NCBI RefSeq assembly: GCF_904849725.1
Contig: NC_058524.1
Span: 549,261,763-549,325,762, forward strand
Direction of reading: 5' to 3'
Length of the DNA stretch: 64,000 nucleotides
Origin: Hordeum vulgare subsp. vulgare
Lineage: Eukaryota; Streptophyta; Magnoliopsida; Poales; Poaceae
Translations under genes and position numbers: made by a program
In this document: positions 23,866 to 36,946 of the stretch, piece after piece
How the letters are laid out: each line of letters starts with the position of its first letter
Numbering within the stretch: the first letter of the stretch is position 1
The notes under the pieces: model-generated
Told to the model about the DNA's origin: nothing
The model's input: only the letters and a program-made list of their open reading frames with translations
Database searches by the model: none

Positions 23866-25118
23866 GTGGCATCGTGAGCTAGGTTCATGCGTAGATGTCT
23901 TCTCGAGTAGAACACAAAAGTTTTTGTGTGCGGTGATGTGCGTTTTGCTGCCCTCCTTAGTCTTTTCTTGATTCCGCGGTATTGTTGGATTGAAGCGGCT
24001 TGGACCAACATTACTCGTACGCTTACGAGAGACTGGTTTCATCGCTACGAGTAACCCCGTTGCTCAAAGATGACTGGCAAGTGTCAGTTTCTCCAACATT
24101 ATTTGAATCGGATTTGATCGAGGAGGTCCTTGGATGAGGTTAAATAGCAATTCATATATCTCCGTTGTGGTGTTTGCGTAAGTAAGATGCGATCCTACTA
24201 GATACCCATGGTCACCACGCAAAACATGCAACAACAAAATTAGAGGACGTCTAACTTGTTTTTGCAGGGTATGCTTGTGATGTGATATGGCCAACGATGT
24301 GATGTGATATATTGGATGTATGAGATGATCATGTTGTAATTGATAATATCGACTTGCACGTCGATGGTACGGCAACCGGCAGGAGCCATAGGGTTGTCTT
24401 TAAACTAATGTTTGTGCTTGCAGATGCGTTTACTATTTTGCTAGGATGTAGCTTTAGTAGTAATAGCATGAGTAGCACACAACCCCGATGGTGACATGTT
24501 GATGGAGATCATGGTGTGGCGCCGGTGACAAGAAGATCTGCCGGTGCTTTGGTGATGCAGATCAAGGAGCATGTGATGATGGCCATATCATGTCACTTAT
24601 GAATTGCATGTGATGTTAATCCTTTTATGCACCTTATTTTGCTTAGAACGACGGTAGCATTATGAGGTGATCTCTCACTAAAATTTCAAGACGAAATTGT
24701 GTTCTCCCCGACTGTGCACCGTTGCTACATTTCGTCGTTTCGAGACACCACGTGATGATCGGGTGTGATAGACTCAACGTTCACATACAACGGGTGCAAA
24801 ACAGTTGCGCACGCGGAACACTCGGGTTAAGCTTGACGAGCCTAGAATGTGCAGACATGGCCTCGGAACACATGAGACCGAAAGGTCGATCATGAATCAT
24901 ATAGATGATATGATTAGCATAGGGATGCTTACCACTGAAACTATACTCAACTCACGTGATGATCGGACTTGAGCTAGTGTAAGTGGATCATGAACCACTC
25001 AAATGACTAGAGAGATGTACTTTTTGAGTGGGAGTTTAGCGAGTAATTTGATTAAGTTAAACTCTAATTATCTTGAACATAGTCTAAGTCCACTTTGAAT
25101 ATATTTGTGTTGTAGATC
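23866..25118 (+). other. Leader and primer-binding site of Copia B
   Basis: TGGCATCGTGAGC at 23867-23879 is the primer-binding site. The rest is untranslated leader collinear with those of L, R and A. Confidence 0.75.
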
Positions 25119-28100
25119 ATGGCTCACGCGACAGTCACCCTGAATTTTAATACGTTCCTAGAGAAAGCTAAGTTGAAAGATGATGGAAGCAACTTTGTAG
25201 ACTGGCCTCGTAATCTTAAGCTAATCTTACAAGCTGGGAAGAAGGATTATGTCCTTAATGCTGCGCTAGGAGATGAACCACCCGCTACGGCTGACCGGGA
25301 TGTTAAGAACGCTTGGTCAACACGTAAGGAGGACTACTCAGTAGTTCAATGTGCAGTCTTGTATAGCTTAGAACCGTGACTTCAACGTCGCTTTGAGCGT
25401 CATGGAGCATATGAGGTGTTCCAGGAGTTGATGTTCATCTTTCAGAAGAACACCCGAATCAAGAGGTATGAGACCTCCGATAAATTCTATGCTTGCAAGA
25501 TGGAGGAGAACTCATATGTTAGTGAACATGTGCTCAAAATGTCTGGGTACTCAAACCGTCTAGCTGAGCTAGGGATTGAACTCCCGCAAGAGGCTATCAC
25601 TGACAGAATCCTTCAATCACTACCGCCAAGCTATAAAGGCTTTGTGTTGAACTACAACATGCAAGGGATGAACAAGTCACCCGGCGAGTTGTTTGCGATG
25701 CTGAAAGTCGCAGAGTCTGAACTCCGTAAAGAGCATCAAGTGTTGATGGTGAGTAAGACCACTAGTTTCAAGAGAAACGGCAAAGGCAAGAAGGGTAATT
25801 CAAAGAAGAGCGGCAAGCCTGTTGCCAATCCGACGAAGAAACCCAAAGCTGGACCTAAGCCTGAAACAGAGTGTTACTATTGCAAGGGTATGGGTCACTG
25901 GAAGCGCAATTGCCCCAAGTATCTGGCTGATAAGAAGGCGGCCAAAGAAAAATCAGGTATATTTGATATACATGTTATTGATGTGTACTTAACCGGCTCT
26001 CGTAGTAGTGCCTGGGTATTCGATACCGGTTCTGTTGCTCATATTTGCAACTCGAAACAGGAACTGCGGAATAGACGAAGGCTGGCGAAAGATGAAGTGA
26101 CGATGCGCGTAGGAAATGGTTCCAAGGTTGATGCAATCGCCGTCGGCACAGTCTCACTTCAGTTACCATCAGGATTAGTTATGAATTTAAATAAATGTTA
26201 TTTAGTGCCTGCGTTAAGCTGAACATTATATCTGGATCTTGTTTATTGCGAGACGGTTACTCTTTTAAGTCAGAGAATAATGGTTGTTCTATTTCTATGA
26301 GTAATATATTTTATGGTCTTGCACCCAATGTGAGAGGATTGTTCATATTGAATCTTGATAGTGATACACACATACATAATATTGAGACCAAAAGAGTTAG
26401 AATTAACAATGATAGCGCCATATTTTTGTGGCACTGCCGCTTAGGTCATATTGGTGTAAAGCACATGAAGAAACTCCATGCCGATGGACTTTTGGAGTCA
26501 CTTGACTTTGATTCACTTGACACGTGCGAACCATGCCTCATGGGCAAGATGACTAATACTCTGTTCTCCGGAACAATGGAGTGTGCAAGTGACTAGTTGC
26601 AAATCATACATACCGATGTGTGCGGTCCGATGAGCGTAGAGGCACGCGGCGGATATCGTTATTTTCTCACCTTCACTGACGATTTGAGTAGATATGGTTA
26701 TGTCTACTTAATGAAGCACAAGTCTGAAACATTTGAAAAGTTCAAAAAAATTTAGAGTGAAGTTGAAAATCATCGTAACAAGAAGATCAAGTTCCTACGG
26801 TCTGATCGTGGGGGTGAATATCTGAGTTTCGAGTTTGGTGCTCACTTAAGACAATGTGGAATTGTTTCACAGTTGACACCGCCTGGAACACCACAGCGTA
26901 ATGGTGTGTCCGAACGTCGTAATCGTACTTTACTAGAGATGGTGCGATCTATGATGTCTCTTACCGATTTGCCGTTATCATTTTGGGGTTATGTATTAGA
27001 CACAGCTGCATTCACTTTATATAGGGCACCATCAAAATCCGTTGAGACGACACCATACGAACTGTGGTATGGCAAAAGGCCAAAGTTGTCATTTCTTAAA
27101 GTTTGGGGATGTGATGCTTATGTAAAAAAGCTTCAGCCTGAAAAGCTGGAACCCAAAGCAGAAAAGTGCATCTTCATAGGTTACCCAAAAGAGACAGTTG
27201 GGTACACCTTCCATCTCAAATCCGAGGGCAAAGTGTTTGTTGCTAAAAACGGAGCTTTTCTCGAGGAGTTTCTCTCGAGAGAATTGAGTGGGAGGAAGAT
27301 AGAACTTGATGAGGTTGTCGAACCTCTCATCCCTCTAGATGGTGGCGCAGGGCAAGGGGAAACCTCTGTCATTGCGACGCCGGTTGAGGAGGAAGTTAAT
27401 GATGATGATCATGAAACTCCGGTTCAAGTTCCTGTCGAACCACGCAGGTCGACGAGACCACGTGCTGCTCGAGAGTGGTACGGTAATCCCGTTTTGTCAA
27501 TCATGTTGTTAGACAACAATGAACCTGCAAGTTATGAAGAAGCAATGGTGGGCCCAGATTCCAACAAATGGCTAGAAGCCATGAAGTCCGAGATAGGATC
27601 CATGTACGAGAACAAAGTGTGGACTTTGGAAGTACTACCTGAGGGCCGCAAGGCTATTCAGAACAAATGGATCTTTAAGAGGAAGACGGACGCTGACGGG
27701 AATGTGACCGTTTATAAAGCTCGACTTGTGGCAAAGGGTTTTTCACAAGTTCAAGGAGTTGACTACGATGAGACATTCTCACCCATAGCGATGCTTAAGT
27801 CCGTCAGAATCATGTTAGCAATAGCTGCATTTTTCGATTATGAAATCTGGCAGATGGATGTCAAAACAGCGTTCCTTAACGGTTTCCTTAAGGAAGAGTT
27901 GTATATCATGCAGCCCGAAGGTTTTGTCGATCCTAAGAATGCTAACAAGGTGTGCAAGCTCCAGCGATCCATTTATGGATTGGTGCAAGCATCTCGGAGT
28001 TGGAACAAACGCTTTGATGCGGTGATCAAAGCATTTGGGTTTATACAAGTGGTTGGAGAATCTTGTATTTACAATAAAGTGAGTGGGAGCTTTGTGGCGT

Positions 28101-29095
28101 TTCTAATATTATATGTGGATGACATATTGCTAATTGGAAACAACGTAGAGTTTTTGGAGAGCATAAAGGATTACTTGAATAAAAGTTTCTCTATGAAGGA
28201 CCTAGGAGAAGCTGCTTACATTCTAGGCATTAAGATCTACAGGGATAGATCAAAACGCCTGATAGGACTTTCACAAAGCACATACCTTGATAAAGTTTTG
28301 AAGAGGTTCAAAATGGAACAGTCCAAGAAAGGGTTCTTGCCAGTTTTACAAGGTACGAGATTGAGTAAGACTCAGTGCCCAGCAACTGATTAGGATAGAG
28401 AGCATATGAGCACCGTCCCCTATGCTTCAGCCATAGGTTCTATCATGTATGCAATGTTGTGCACTAGACCGGACGTTAGCCTGGCCATAAGTATGGCAGG
28501 AAGGTTCCAGAGTAATCCACGAGTGGATCACTGGACGGCGATCAAGAATATCCTGAAGTACCTGAAAAGGACTAAGGAGATGTTTCTCGTGTATGGAGGT
28601 GACGAAGAGCTCGCCGTAAAAGGTTACGTCGATGCAAGCTTTGACCCAGATCCGGACGACTCTAAGTCGCAGACCGGATACGTATTTATTCTTAATGGGG
28701 GTGCGGTAAGCTGGTGCAGTTCCAAGCAAAGCGTCGTAGCAGATTCTACATGTGAAGCGGAGTACATGGCTGCCTCGGAGGCGGCTAAGGAGGGTGTCTG
28801 GATGAAGCAGTTCATGATGGATCTTGGAGTGGTGCCAAGCGCACTGAATCCAATAACCTTGTTCTGTGACAACACGGGTGCCATTGCCCTAGCAAAGGAA
28901 CCACGGTTTCACAAGAAGTCCAGACACATCAAACGACGCTTCAACCTCATCCGCGACTACGTCGAAGGGGAGGACGTAAATATATGCAAAGTGCACACGG
29001 ATCTGAATGTAGCAGACCCCCTGACTAAAACTCTTCCACGGGCAAAGCATGATCAACACCAGAACTGTATGTGTGTTAGATTTATTACAATGTAA
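25119..29095 (+). pseudogene. Copia gag-pol polyprotein, element B
   Basis: Starts MAHATVTLNFNTFLEK. Domains in order: Gag; knuckle CYYCKGMGHWKRNC near 25873; protease DTGSVAH near 26023; integrase zinc domain near 26430-26545 and core to about 26930; RT with an intact YVDD at 28112-28123; RNase H with GYVDAS, CEAEY and CDNTGAI; C-terminal tail to the stop at 29093-29095. Lesions: TGA at 25377-25379, a one-base deletion near 26218 that shifts the frame, TAG at 26594-26596, TAG at 26753-26755 and TAG at 28391-28393. The pol half from 26195 is otherwise one frame. It is better preserved than L or R, consistent with a younger insertion. Confidence 0.92.
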
Positions 29096-29134
29096 TTCGC
29101 ATGATGATGTGAGGGCTAGATTATTGACTCTAGT

Positions 29135-29147
29135 GCAAGTGGGAGAC
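29135..29147 (+). other. Polypurine tract of Copia B
   Basis: GCAAGTGGGAGAC immediately before the 3' LTR, identical to that of L. Confidence 0.8.
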
Positions 29148-30974
29148 TGTTGGAATTATGCCCTAGAGGCAATAATAAATATAGTTATTATTATAATTCC
29201 TGTATCAAGATAATCGTTTATTATCCATGCTATAATTGTATTGAATGGAGACTTATATACATGTGTGGATACATAGACAAGACACTATCCCTAGCAAGCC
29301 TCTAGTTGGCTAGCCAGTTGATCAAAGATAGTCAGGGTCTTCTGATTATAAACAAGGTGTTGTTGCTTGATAACTGGATCACGTCATTAGGAGAATCACG
29401 TGATGGACTAGACCCAAACTAATAGACGTAGCATGTTGATCGTGTCATTTTGTTGCTACTGTTTTCTGCGTGTCAAGTATTTGTTCCTATGACCATGAGA
29501 TCATATAACTCACTGACACCGGAGGAATACTTTGTGTGTATCAAATGTCGCAACGTAACTGGGTGACTATAAAGATGCTCTACAGGTATCTCCGAAGGTG
29601 TTCGTTGAGTTAGTATGGATCGAGACTGGGATTTGTCACTCCGTGTGACGGAGAGGTATCTCGGGGCCCACTCGGTAATACAACATCCCACACAAGCCTT
29701 GCAAGCAATGTGACTTAGTGTAAGCTGCGGGATCTTGTATTATGGAACGAGTAAAGAGACTTGCCGGTAAACGAGATTGAAATAGGTATGCGGATACTGA
29801 TGATCGAATCTCGGGCAAGTAACATACCGAAGGACAAAGGGAATGACATACGGGATTATATGAATCCTTGGCACTGAGGTTCAAATGATAAGATCTTCGT
29901 AGAATATGTAGGATCCAATATGGGCATCCAGGTCCCGCTATTGGATATTGACCGAGGAGTCTCTCGGGTCATGTCTACATAGTTCTCGAACCCGCAGGGT
30001 CTGCACACTTAAGGTTCGACGTTGTTTTATGCGTATTTGAGTTATATGGTTGGTTACCGAATGTTGTTCGGAGTCCCGGATGATATCAAGGACGTCACGA
30101 GGGTTTCCGAAATGGTCCGGAAACGAAGATTGATATATAGGATGACCTCATTTGATTACCGGAAGGTTTTCGGAGTTACCGAGAATGTACCGGGAATGAC
30201 GAATGGGTTTTGGGTGTTCACCGGGGGGGGGGGGGGCAACCCACCCCGGGGAAGCCCATAGGCCTTGGGGGTGGCGCACCAGCCCTTAGTGGGCTGGTGG
30301 GACAGCCCAAGAAGGTCCTATGCGCCACAGGAAGAAAATCAAAGAGAAAATAAAAAGGAAAGAGGAGGTGGGAAAAGGGGGAAGGACTCCTCCTTCCAAA
30401 CCTAGTTGGACTTGGTTTGGAAGGGGAGGGTTCCCCCCCTTGGCTCGGCCAAACCCCTTGGGGGTCCTTGGACCCCAAGGCAAGGCTCCCCCTCTCCCCC
30501 CTATACATACGGAGGTTTTAGGGCTGATTTGACATAACTTTGTCACGGCAGCCCGACCACATATCTCCATGGTTTTACCTCTAGATCGCGTTTCTGTGGA
30601 GCTCGGGCGGAGCCCTGCTGAGATAAGATCATCACCAACCTCCAGAGCGCCGTCACGCTGCCGGAGAACTCATCTACCTCTCCGTCTCTCTTGCTGGATC
30701 AAGAAGGCCGAGATCGTCGTCGAGCTGTACGTGTGTTGAACGTGGAGGTGCCGTCCGTTCGGCACTAGATCGTGGGACTGATCGCGGGACGGTTCGCGGG
30801 GCGGATCGAGGGACGTGAGGACGTTCCACTACATCAACCGCGTTTCTTAACGCTTCTGCTGTGCGGTCTACAAGGGTACGTAGATCGAATATCCCCTCTC
30901 CTAGATGGACATCACCATGATAGGTCTTCGTGCGCGTAGGAAATTTTTTATTTCCCATGCGACGTTCCCCAACA
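29148..30974 (+). repeat. 3' LTR of Copia B (B')
   Basis: 1827 bp. The TATA box of the 5' LTR is changed here to TATACATA (30502-30509), and the G run is 14 instead of 11. Confidence 0.93.
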
Positions 30975-30979
30975 AAAGT

Positions 30980-31560
30980 GATCCCGGTATGGAACACTGG
31001 ACAGCGGTCAAGAATATCCTTAAGTACCTGAAAAGGACTGAGGAAATGTTTCTCGTTTATGGAGGTGATGAAGAGCTCGTCGAAAAGGGTTATGTTGACG
31101 CTAGCTTCGACACAGATCCGGATGACTCTAAGTCACATACCGGATACGTATATGTGTTGAATGGTGGGGCAGTGAGCTGGTGCAGCAGCAAGCAAGAAGT
31201 CGTGGTAGCATCTACATGTGAAGCGGAGTACATAGCTGCTTCAGAAGCAGCTCATGAAGGAATTTGGATGAAGGAGCTCATCACCGACCTTGGAGTGGTT
31301 CCAAGCGCGTCGGGTCCAATGACACTCTTCTGTGATAACACCGGGGCCATTGCCATAGCCAAGGAGCCCAGGTTTCACCGGAAGACGAAGCACATCAAAT
31401 GTCGCTACAACTCCATCTAGGACCATGTCCAGAGTGGAGTGATAGATATTTGTAAAGTACACACGGATCTGAATATTGCAGAACCGTTGACTAAACCTCT
31501 TCCACGAGCAAAACATGATCAACACCATAATGCTATGGGTGTTCGATACATCACAATGTA
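30980..31560 (+). pseudogene. Copia RNase H and C-terminus, element A (continuation after B)
   Basis: The frame reads on from the interrupted polyprotein of A. It holds the RNase H motifs GYVDAS, CEAEY and CDNTGAI and ends with a tail containing ICKVHTDLNIAEPLTKPLPR. A TAG at 31418-31420 interrupts it. A polypurine-like GCATGTGGGAGAC follows at 31581-31593. Confidence 0.88.
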
Positions 31561-31593
31561 ACTAGATTATTGACTCTAGTGCATGTGGGAGAC

Positions 31594-33346
31594 TGTTGGA
31601 AATATGCCCTAGATGCAATAATAAAATGGTTATTATCATATTTCCTTGTTCATGATAATCGTCTATTGTTCATGCTATAGTTGTATTAACAGGAAACACT
31701 AATACATGTGTGAATAAATAGATCACAATGTATCCCTAGTAAGCCTCTAGTTGGCTAGCTCGCTAGTCAATAGATGATCATAGTTTCCTGATCATGGGCA
31801 TTAGATGTCATTGATAACGGGATCACATCATTGGGAGAATGATGTGATGGACAAGACCCAATCCTAAGCATAGCACTAGATCGTATTGTTCGTATGCTAA
31901 AGCTTTTCTAATGTCAAGTATCTTTTCCTTCGACCGTGAGATTGTGCAAATCCCGGATACCGTAGGAATGCTTTGGGTATGTCAAACATCACAACGTAAC
32001 TGGGTGACTATAAAGGTGCACTACGGGTACCTCCGAAAGTGTCTGTTGGGTTGGTACGAATCGAGATCGGGATTTGTCACTCCGTGTGACGGAGAGGTAT
32101 CTCTGGGCCCACTCGGTAGAACATCATCATGAGCTCAATGTGACTAAGGAGTTAGTCACACGATGACGTGCTACGAAACGAGTAAAGAGACTTACCGGTA
32201 ACGAGATTGAACAAGGCATAGGTATACCGACGATCGAATCTCGGGCAAGTTCTATACCGACAGACAAAGGGAATCGTATACGGGATTGATTGAATCCTTG
32301 ACATCGTGGTTCATCCGATGAGATCATCGTGGAGCAAGTGGGAGCTACCATGGGTATCCAGACCCCGCTAATGGATATTGGCCAGAGAGGTGTCTCGGCC
32401 ATGTCTACCTGTCTCCCGAACCCGTAGGGTCTACACACTTAAGGTTCGGTGACGCTGGGGTTGTAGGGAATTGTTATACGAGGTTACCGAAAGTTGTTCG
32501 GAGTCCCGGATGAGATCCCGGACGTCACGAGGAGCTCCGAAATGGTCCGGAGGTAAAGATTGATATATAGGACGGATGGTTTCGGACATCGGAAGTGTTT
32601 CGGGCATCACTGGTAACGTACCGGGACCATCGGAGGTGGCCCCGGGGGTCCACCGAAGGGGGACAACGACCCCGGGAGGTAAGGTGGGCCAAGTGGGGGA
32701 GGGAACCAGTCCCTAGGTGGGCTGGTGCGCCTCCCCACTCAGCCCGATGCACAGGGGATAGGGAAGGGTGGGGGCAAACCCTAAGCCAGGTGGACCTAAG
32801 GCCCACCAGGGGTGCGCCACACCCCTCCTTCCCCCCTTGGCCGCCGCACCAGCCCCATCTAGGGCTGCCGCCCCCCAGGAGAGGGAAACCCTCAAGGGGG
32901 CGCAGCCCCTCCCTTCCCCTATATATAGTGGGCACTTTTTGCCATTGGAGATCAGACTTTTGCCTCTCCCTCGGTGCAGCCCTGCCCTTCTTCCTCCTCC
33001 TCTCTGCCGGTGCTTGGCGAAGCCCTGCCGGGAGACCTCGTCTCTCCATCGACACCACGCCGTCATGCTGTTGGAGTTCTTCCCCAACCTCTCCCTCCTC
33101 CTTGCTGAATCAAGGTGCGGGAGACGTCATCGGGCTGCACGTGTGTTGAACGCGGAGGTGTCGTAGTTCGGCACTAGATCGGAATCGTTGCGAGTACGAC
33201 TCCATCAACCGCGTTCTAGCAACGCTTCCGCTTAGCGATCTTCAAAGGTATGAAGATGCTCTTACCCCTCTCTCGTTGCTGGTCTCTCCATAGGAAGATC
33301 TGAATATGCGTAGGAAAATTTTGAATTTATGCTACGTTACCCAACA
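31594..33346 (+). repeat. LTR A' (middle LTR of the tandem structure)
   Basis: 1753 bp, TGTTGGAAATATGCC to ACCCAACA, TATA box at 32920-32927. It is followed by a primer-binding site (TGGCATTCGAGCC, 33348-33360), so it serves as 3' LTR of the left copy and 5' LTR of the right copy. Confidence 0.92.
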
Positions 33347-34617
33347 GTGGCATTCGAGCCAGGTTTTCTATGCGTAGATTCTATGCACGAGTAGAACACA
33401 AAAGTTGTGGGCGATGATTTGTCAATTTGCTTGCCGCTACTAGTCTTATTCTTTTCCGGCGGTATTGTGGGATGAAGCGGCCCGGACCGACTTTACACGT
33501 ACGCTTACGTGAGACTGGTTCCACCGACAGACATGCACACCGTGGATAAAGGTGGCTAGCGGGTGTTTGTCTCTCCTACTCTAGTCGGATTGGATTTCAT
33601 GAAGAGGGTCCTTATGAAGGGTAAATAGCTTTGGCATACCATCGTTGTGGCTGTCATGTAGGTAAGAAGGCGTTCTTGCTAGAAACCCAAATCAGCCACG
33701 TAAAACTTGCAACAACAATTAGAGGACGATTAACTTGTGTTTGCAGGGTTTGACATGTGATGTGATATGGCCAAAGTTGTGATGTTGCATGTATGATGTA
33801 TGAGATTATCATGTTATTGTAATAGGTTTCACGACTTGCATGTCGATGAGTATGACAACCGGCAGGAGCCATAGGAGTTGTCTTAATTTATTGTATGAGA
33901 TGCAACGCCATGTGCTTACTACTTTTACTTCATTGCTAACGGTTAGCTATAGTAGTAGTGATAGTAGTAGTTGGCGTGACGACTTCACGGAGACACGATG
34001 ATGGAGATCATGAAGATGGAGATCATGGTGTCACGCCGGTGACGACGATGATCATGCGATGCCCGAAGATGGAGATCGAAAGGGCGAAGATGATAATGGC
34101 CATATCATGTCACTATATGATTGCATTGTGATGTTTATCATGTTTTACATCTTATTGCTTAGAACGACGGTAGCATAATAACATGATCCCTCTTAAAATT
34201 TTGAGAACATATTCCCCTAAGTGTGCACCGTTGCGAAGGTTCGTTGTCTCGAAGCACCACGTGATGATCGGGTGTGATAGATTCTAACGTTCACATACAA
34301 CGGGTGTAAGCCAGATTTACACACGCTAAACACCTAGGTTGACTCGATGAGCTTAGCATGTACAGACATGACCTCGAATACAAGAGACCGAAAGGTCGAA
34401 CATGAGTCGTATGGTTGAATACGATCAGCATGAAGTTGCTCACCATGGTGACTAGTCCATCTCACGTGATGATCAGACACGGGTTAGTTAAGATGGATCA
34501 AGTATCACTTAGATGACCAGAGTGACGTCGATTTAAGTGGGAGTTCATACTTAATTTGATTAAATGAACTTAATTGTCATGAACTTAGTCTAAAAGTTGT
34601 ATTTATAAATATTGTAG
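33347..34617 (+). other. Leader of second Copia A copy (A'')
   Basis: Collinear with 17407-18645. It keeps about 30 bp missing from the first copy in the segments near 34010 and 34215. No gene. Confidence 0.75.
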
Positions 34618-36946
34618 ATGGCCAACGTCAACCTCAATTTCAACGCATTCCTAGAGAAAAGCAAGCTGAAAGATGATGGTAGCAACTATGCGGACTGGGT
34701 TCGCAACTTGAAGCTCATCCTTGAAGCAACTAAAAAGGCTTATGTCCTTGATGTGCCGCTAGGTGACCCTCCCGCTCCCGCAGCAGCCCAGGACATTCGG
34801 AACGTCTGGCAAACGCGGAGTGATGACTACTCTTTGGTTAGGTGTGGCATGTTATACAGTTTAGAAACGGGGCTCCAAAGGCGTTTTGAGCAACACGGAG
34901 CATATGTGATGTTCCAGGAGCTGAAGCTAGTTTTTCAAGCTCATGCCCGTGTCGAGAGATATGAAGTCTCCGACAAGTTCTTATATGTAAAATGGAGGAG
35001 AACAGTTCTGTCAGTGAGCACATACTCAAAATGTCTGGGTTACACGGTCGTCTGACTTCACTTGGAGTCGAACTTCCGGATGATGCTATAATTGACAGAA
35101 TCCTCTAGTCTCTCCCACCAAGCTACAAAGGCTTTGTGCTTAACTACAACATGCAAGGGATGGAAAAGACCATTCCCGAGTTGTACTCGATGCTCAAGTC
35201 TGCAGAAGTAGAAATCAAGAAAGAGCATCAAGTGTTGATGGTCAACAAGACCACTAGTTTCAAGAAAGGGAAGGGTAAGAAGAACTTCAAGAAAGACGGC
35301 AAAGGTGTTGCCGCGCCCGGTAAGCCAGATGCCGGGAAGAAGAAAAAGAATGGACCCAAGCCTGAGACTGAGTGCTTCTATTGGAAGGGAAAGGGTCACT
35401 AGAAGCGGAACTGCCCCAAATACTTAGCGGACAAGAAGGCCGGCAACGTTAAAGGTATATGTGATATACATGTTATAGATGTGTACCTTACCAACACTCG
35501 TAGTAGCTCCTGGGTATTTGATAACGGTGTTGTTGCTCACATTTGCAACTCAAAGCAGGAACTGCGGAATAAGCGGAGACTGGCCAAGGACGAGGTGACG
35601 ATGCGCGTCGGGAATGGTTCAAAGGTCGATGTGATCGCCGTCGGCACGCTACCTCTACATCTACCGTCGGGATTAGTTTTAAACCTTAATAATTGTTATT
35701 TAGTACGAGCTTTAAGCATGAACAGTGTATGAGGGTCTTGCTTAATGCGAGACGGCTACTCATTTAAGTCAGAGAATAATGGTTGTTCTATTTATATGAG
35801 TGATATGTTTTATGGTCATGCTCCGCTGGTGAATGGTTTATTCTTGATGAATCTCGATCGTGATGTTACACATATTCATAGTGTGAGTACCAAAAGATGT
35901 AAAGTTAATAATGATAGTCCCACATACTTGTGGCACTGCCGCCTTGGTCATATCGGCGTTAAGCGCATGAAGAAGCTCCATACTAATGGACTATTAGAGT
36001 CTCTTGATTTTGAATCATTTGACACATGCGAACCGTGCCTCATGGGCAAGATGACTAAGACTCCATTCCAGGAATAATGGAGAGAGCAACCGACTTATTG
36101 GAAATAATACATACTGATGTGTGTGGTCCAATGAACGTTGAAGCTCGCGGTGGCTATCGTTATATTCTCACTCTCACCGATGATTTGAGTAGGTATGGGT
36201 ATATATACTTGATGAAACACAAATCTGAGACATTTGAAAAGTTCAAGGAATTTCAGAGTGAGGTCGAGAATCAACGTGACAGAAAAATCAAGTGTCTACG
36301 ATCTGATCGTGGAGGAGAATATTTGAGTCACGAGTTTGGCACACACCTAAGGAAGTTTGGAATCGTTTCACAACTGACGCCGCCTGGCACACCGCAACGC
36401 AACGGAGTGTCTGAACATTGTTATCGCACCTTATTAGATATGGTACGATCTATGATGTCTCTTACCGACTTACCGCTATTATTTTGGGGATACGCATTAG
36501 AAACTGCAGCATTCACTTTAAATAGGGCACCGTCTAAATCCGTTGAGACGACACCGTATGAACTATGGTTTGGCAAGAAACCTAAGTTGTCGTTTCTTAA
36601 AGTTTGGGGTTGCGATGCTTATGTGAAGAAACTTCAACCAGAAAAGCTCGAACCCAAAGCGGAGAAATGCGTATTCATAGGATACCCTAGGGAAACTATT
36701 GGGTATACCTTCTATCTTAGATCTGAAGGTAAAACCTTTGTTTCCAAGAACGGATCCTTTCTAGAGAAAGAGTTTATCTCGAAAGAAGTAAGTGGGAGGA
36801 AGGTAGAACTTGATGAGGTAATTACACCCCCTCTCGAACAGGATAGTAGCACAGCGCGGGAAGTTGTTCCTATGGTGCCTACACCAACTGAAGAGGAAGT
36901 TAATGATGATGATCATGAAGCTTCGGATCAAGTTACTAGTAAACCG
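34618..36946 (+). pseudogene. Copia gag-pol, second A copy (A''), truncated
   Basis: Starts with the same MANVNLNFNAFLEKS. Lesions differ from those of the first copy: a one-base deletion near 34982, TAG at 35106-35108 (CAG in the first copy), loss of a zinc-knuckle cysteine (CFYWKGKGH) followed by TAG at 35400-35402 (TGG in the first copy), protease DTG changed to DNG near 35520, TGA at 35730-35732, and a one-base deletion near 36070. The integrase core (36077-36450) is readable; its SER/N segment reads SEHCYR. The sequence ends just after the acidic linker before RT, so RT, RNase H and the 3' LTR are absent. Confidence 0.88.

Larger units (their letters stand above)
22048..30974 (+). mobile_element. 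Full-length Copia element B, nested in A
   Basis: 8.9 kb with both LTRs, primer-binding site, gag-pol and polypurine tract, flanked by the perfect 5-bp duplication AAAGT (22043-22047 and 30975-30979). Removing it restores the RT-RNase H reading of element A. Its LTRs belong to a subtype different from A (TGTTGGAATTATG start) and close to L and R. The polyprotein has several stops and one frameshift. Confidence 0.95.
15648..36946 (+). mobile_element. Tandem Copia structure A (LTR-interior-LTR-partial interior), BARE/WIS/Angela type
   Basis: LTR A (15648-17406), interior (17407-22047 and 30975-31593, split by element B), LTR A' (31594-33346), then a second leader, gag and pol (A'') that stop abruptly at 36946-36950 in the segment after integrase. 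There is no third LTR. The two interiors carry different inactivating mutations, so they are not a very recent duplication. The left flank ends GCAAC (15643-15647). The right flank restarts 94 bp upstream of the insertion point. Confidence 0.85.
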
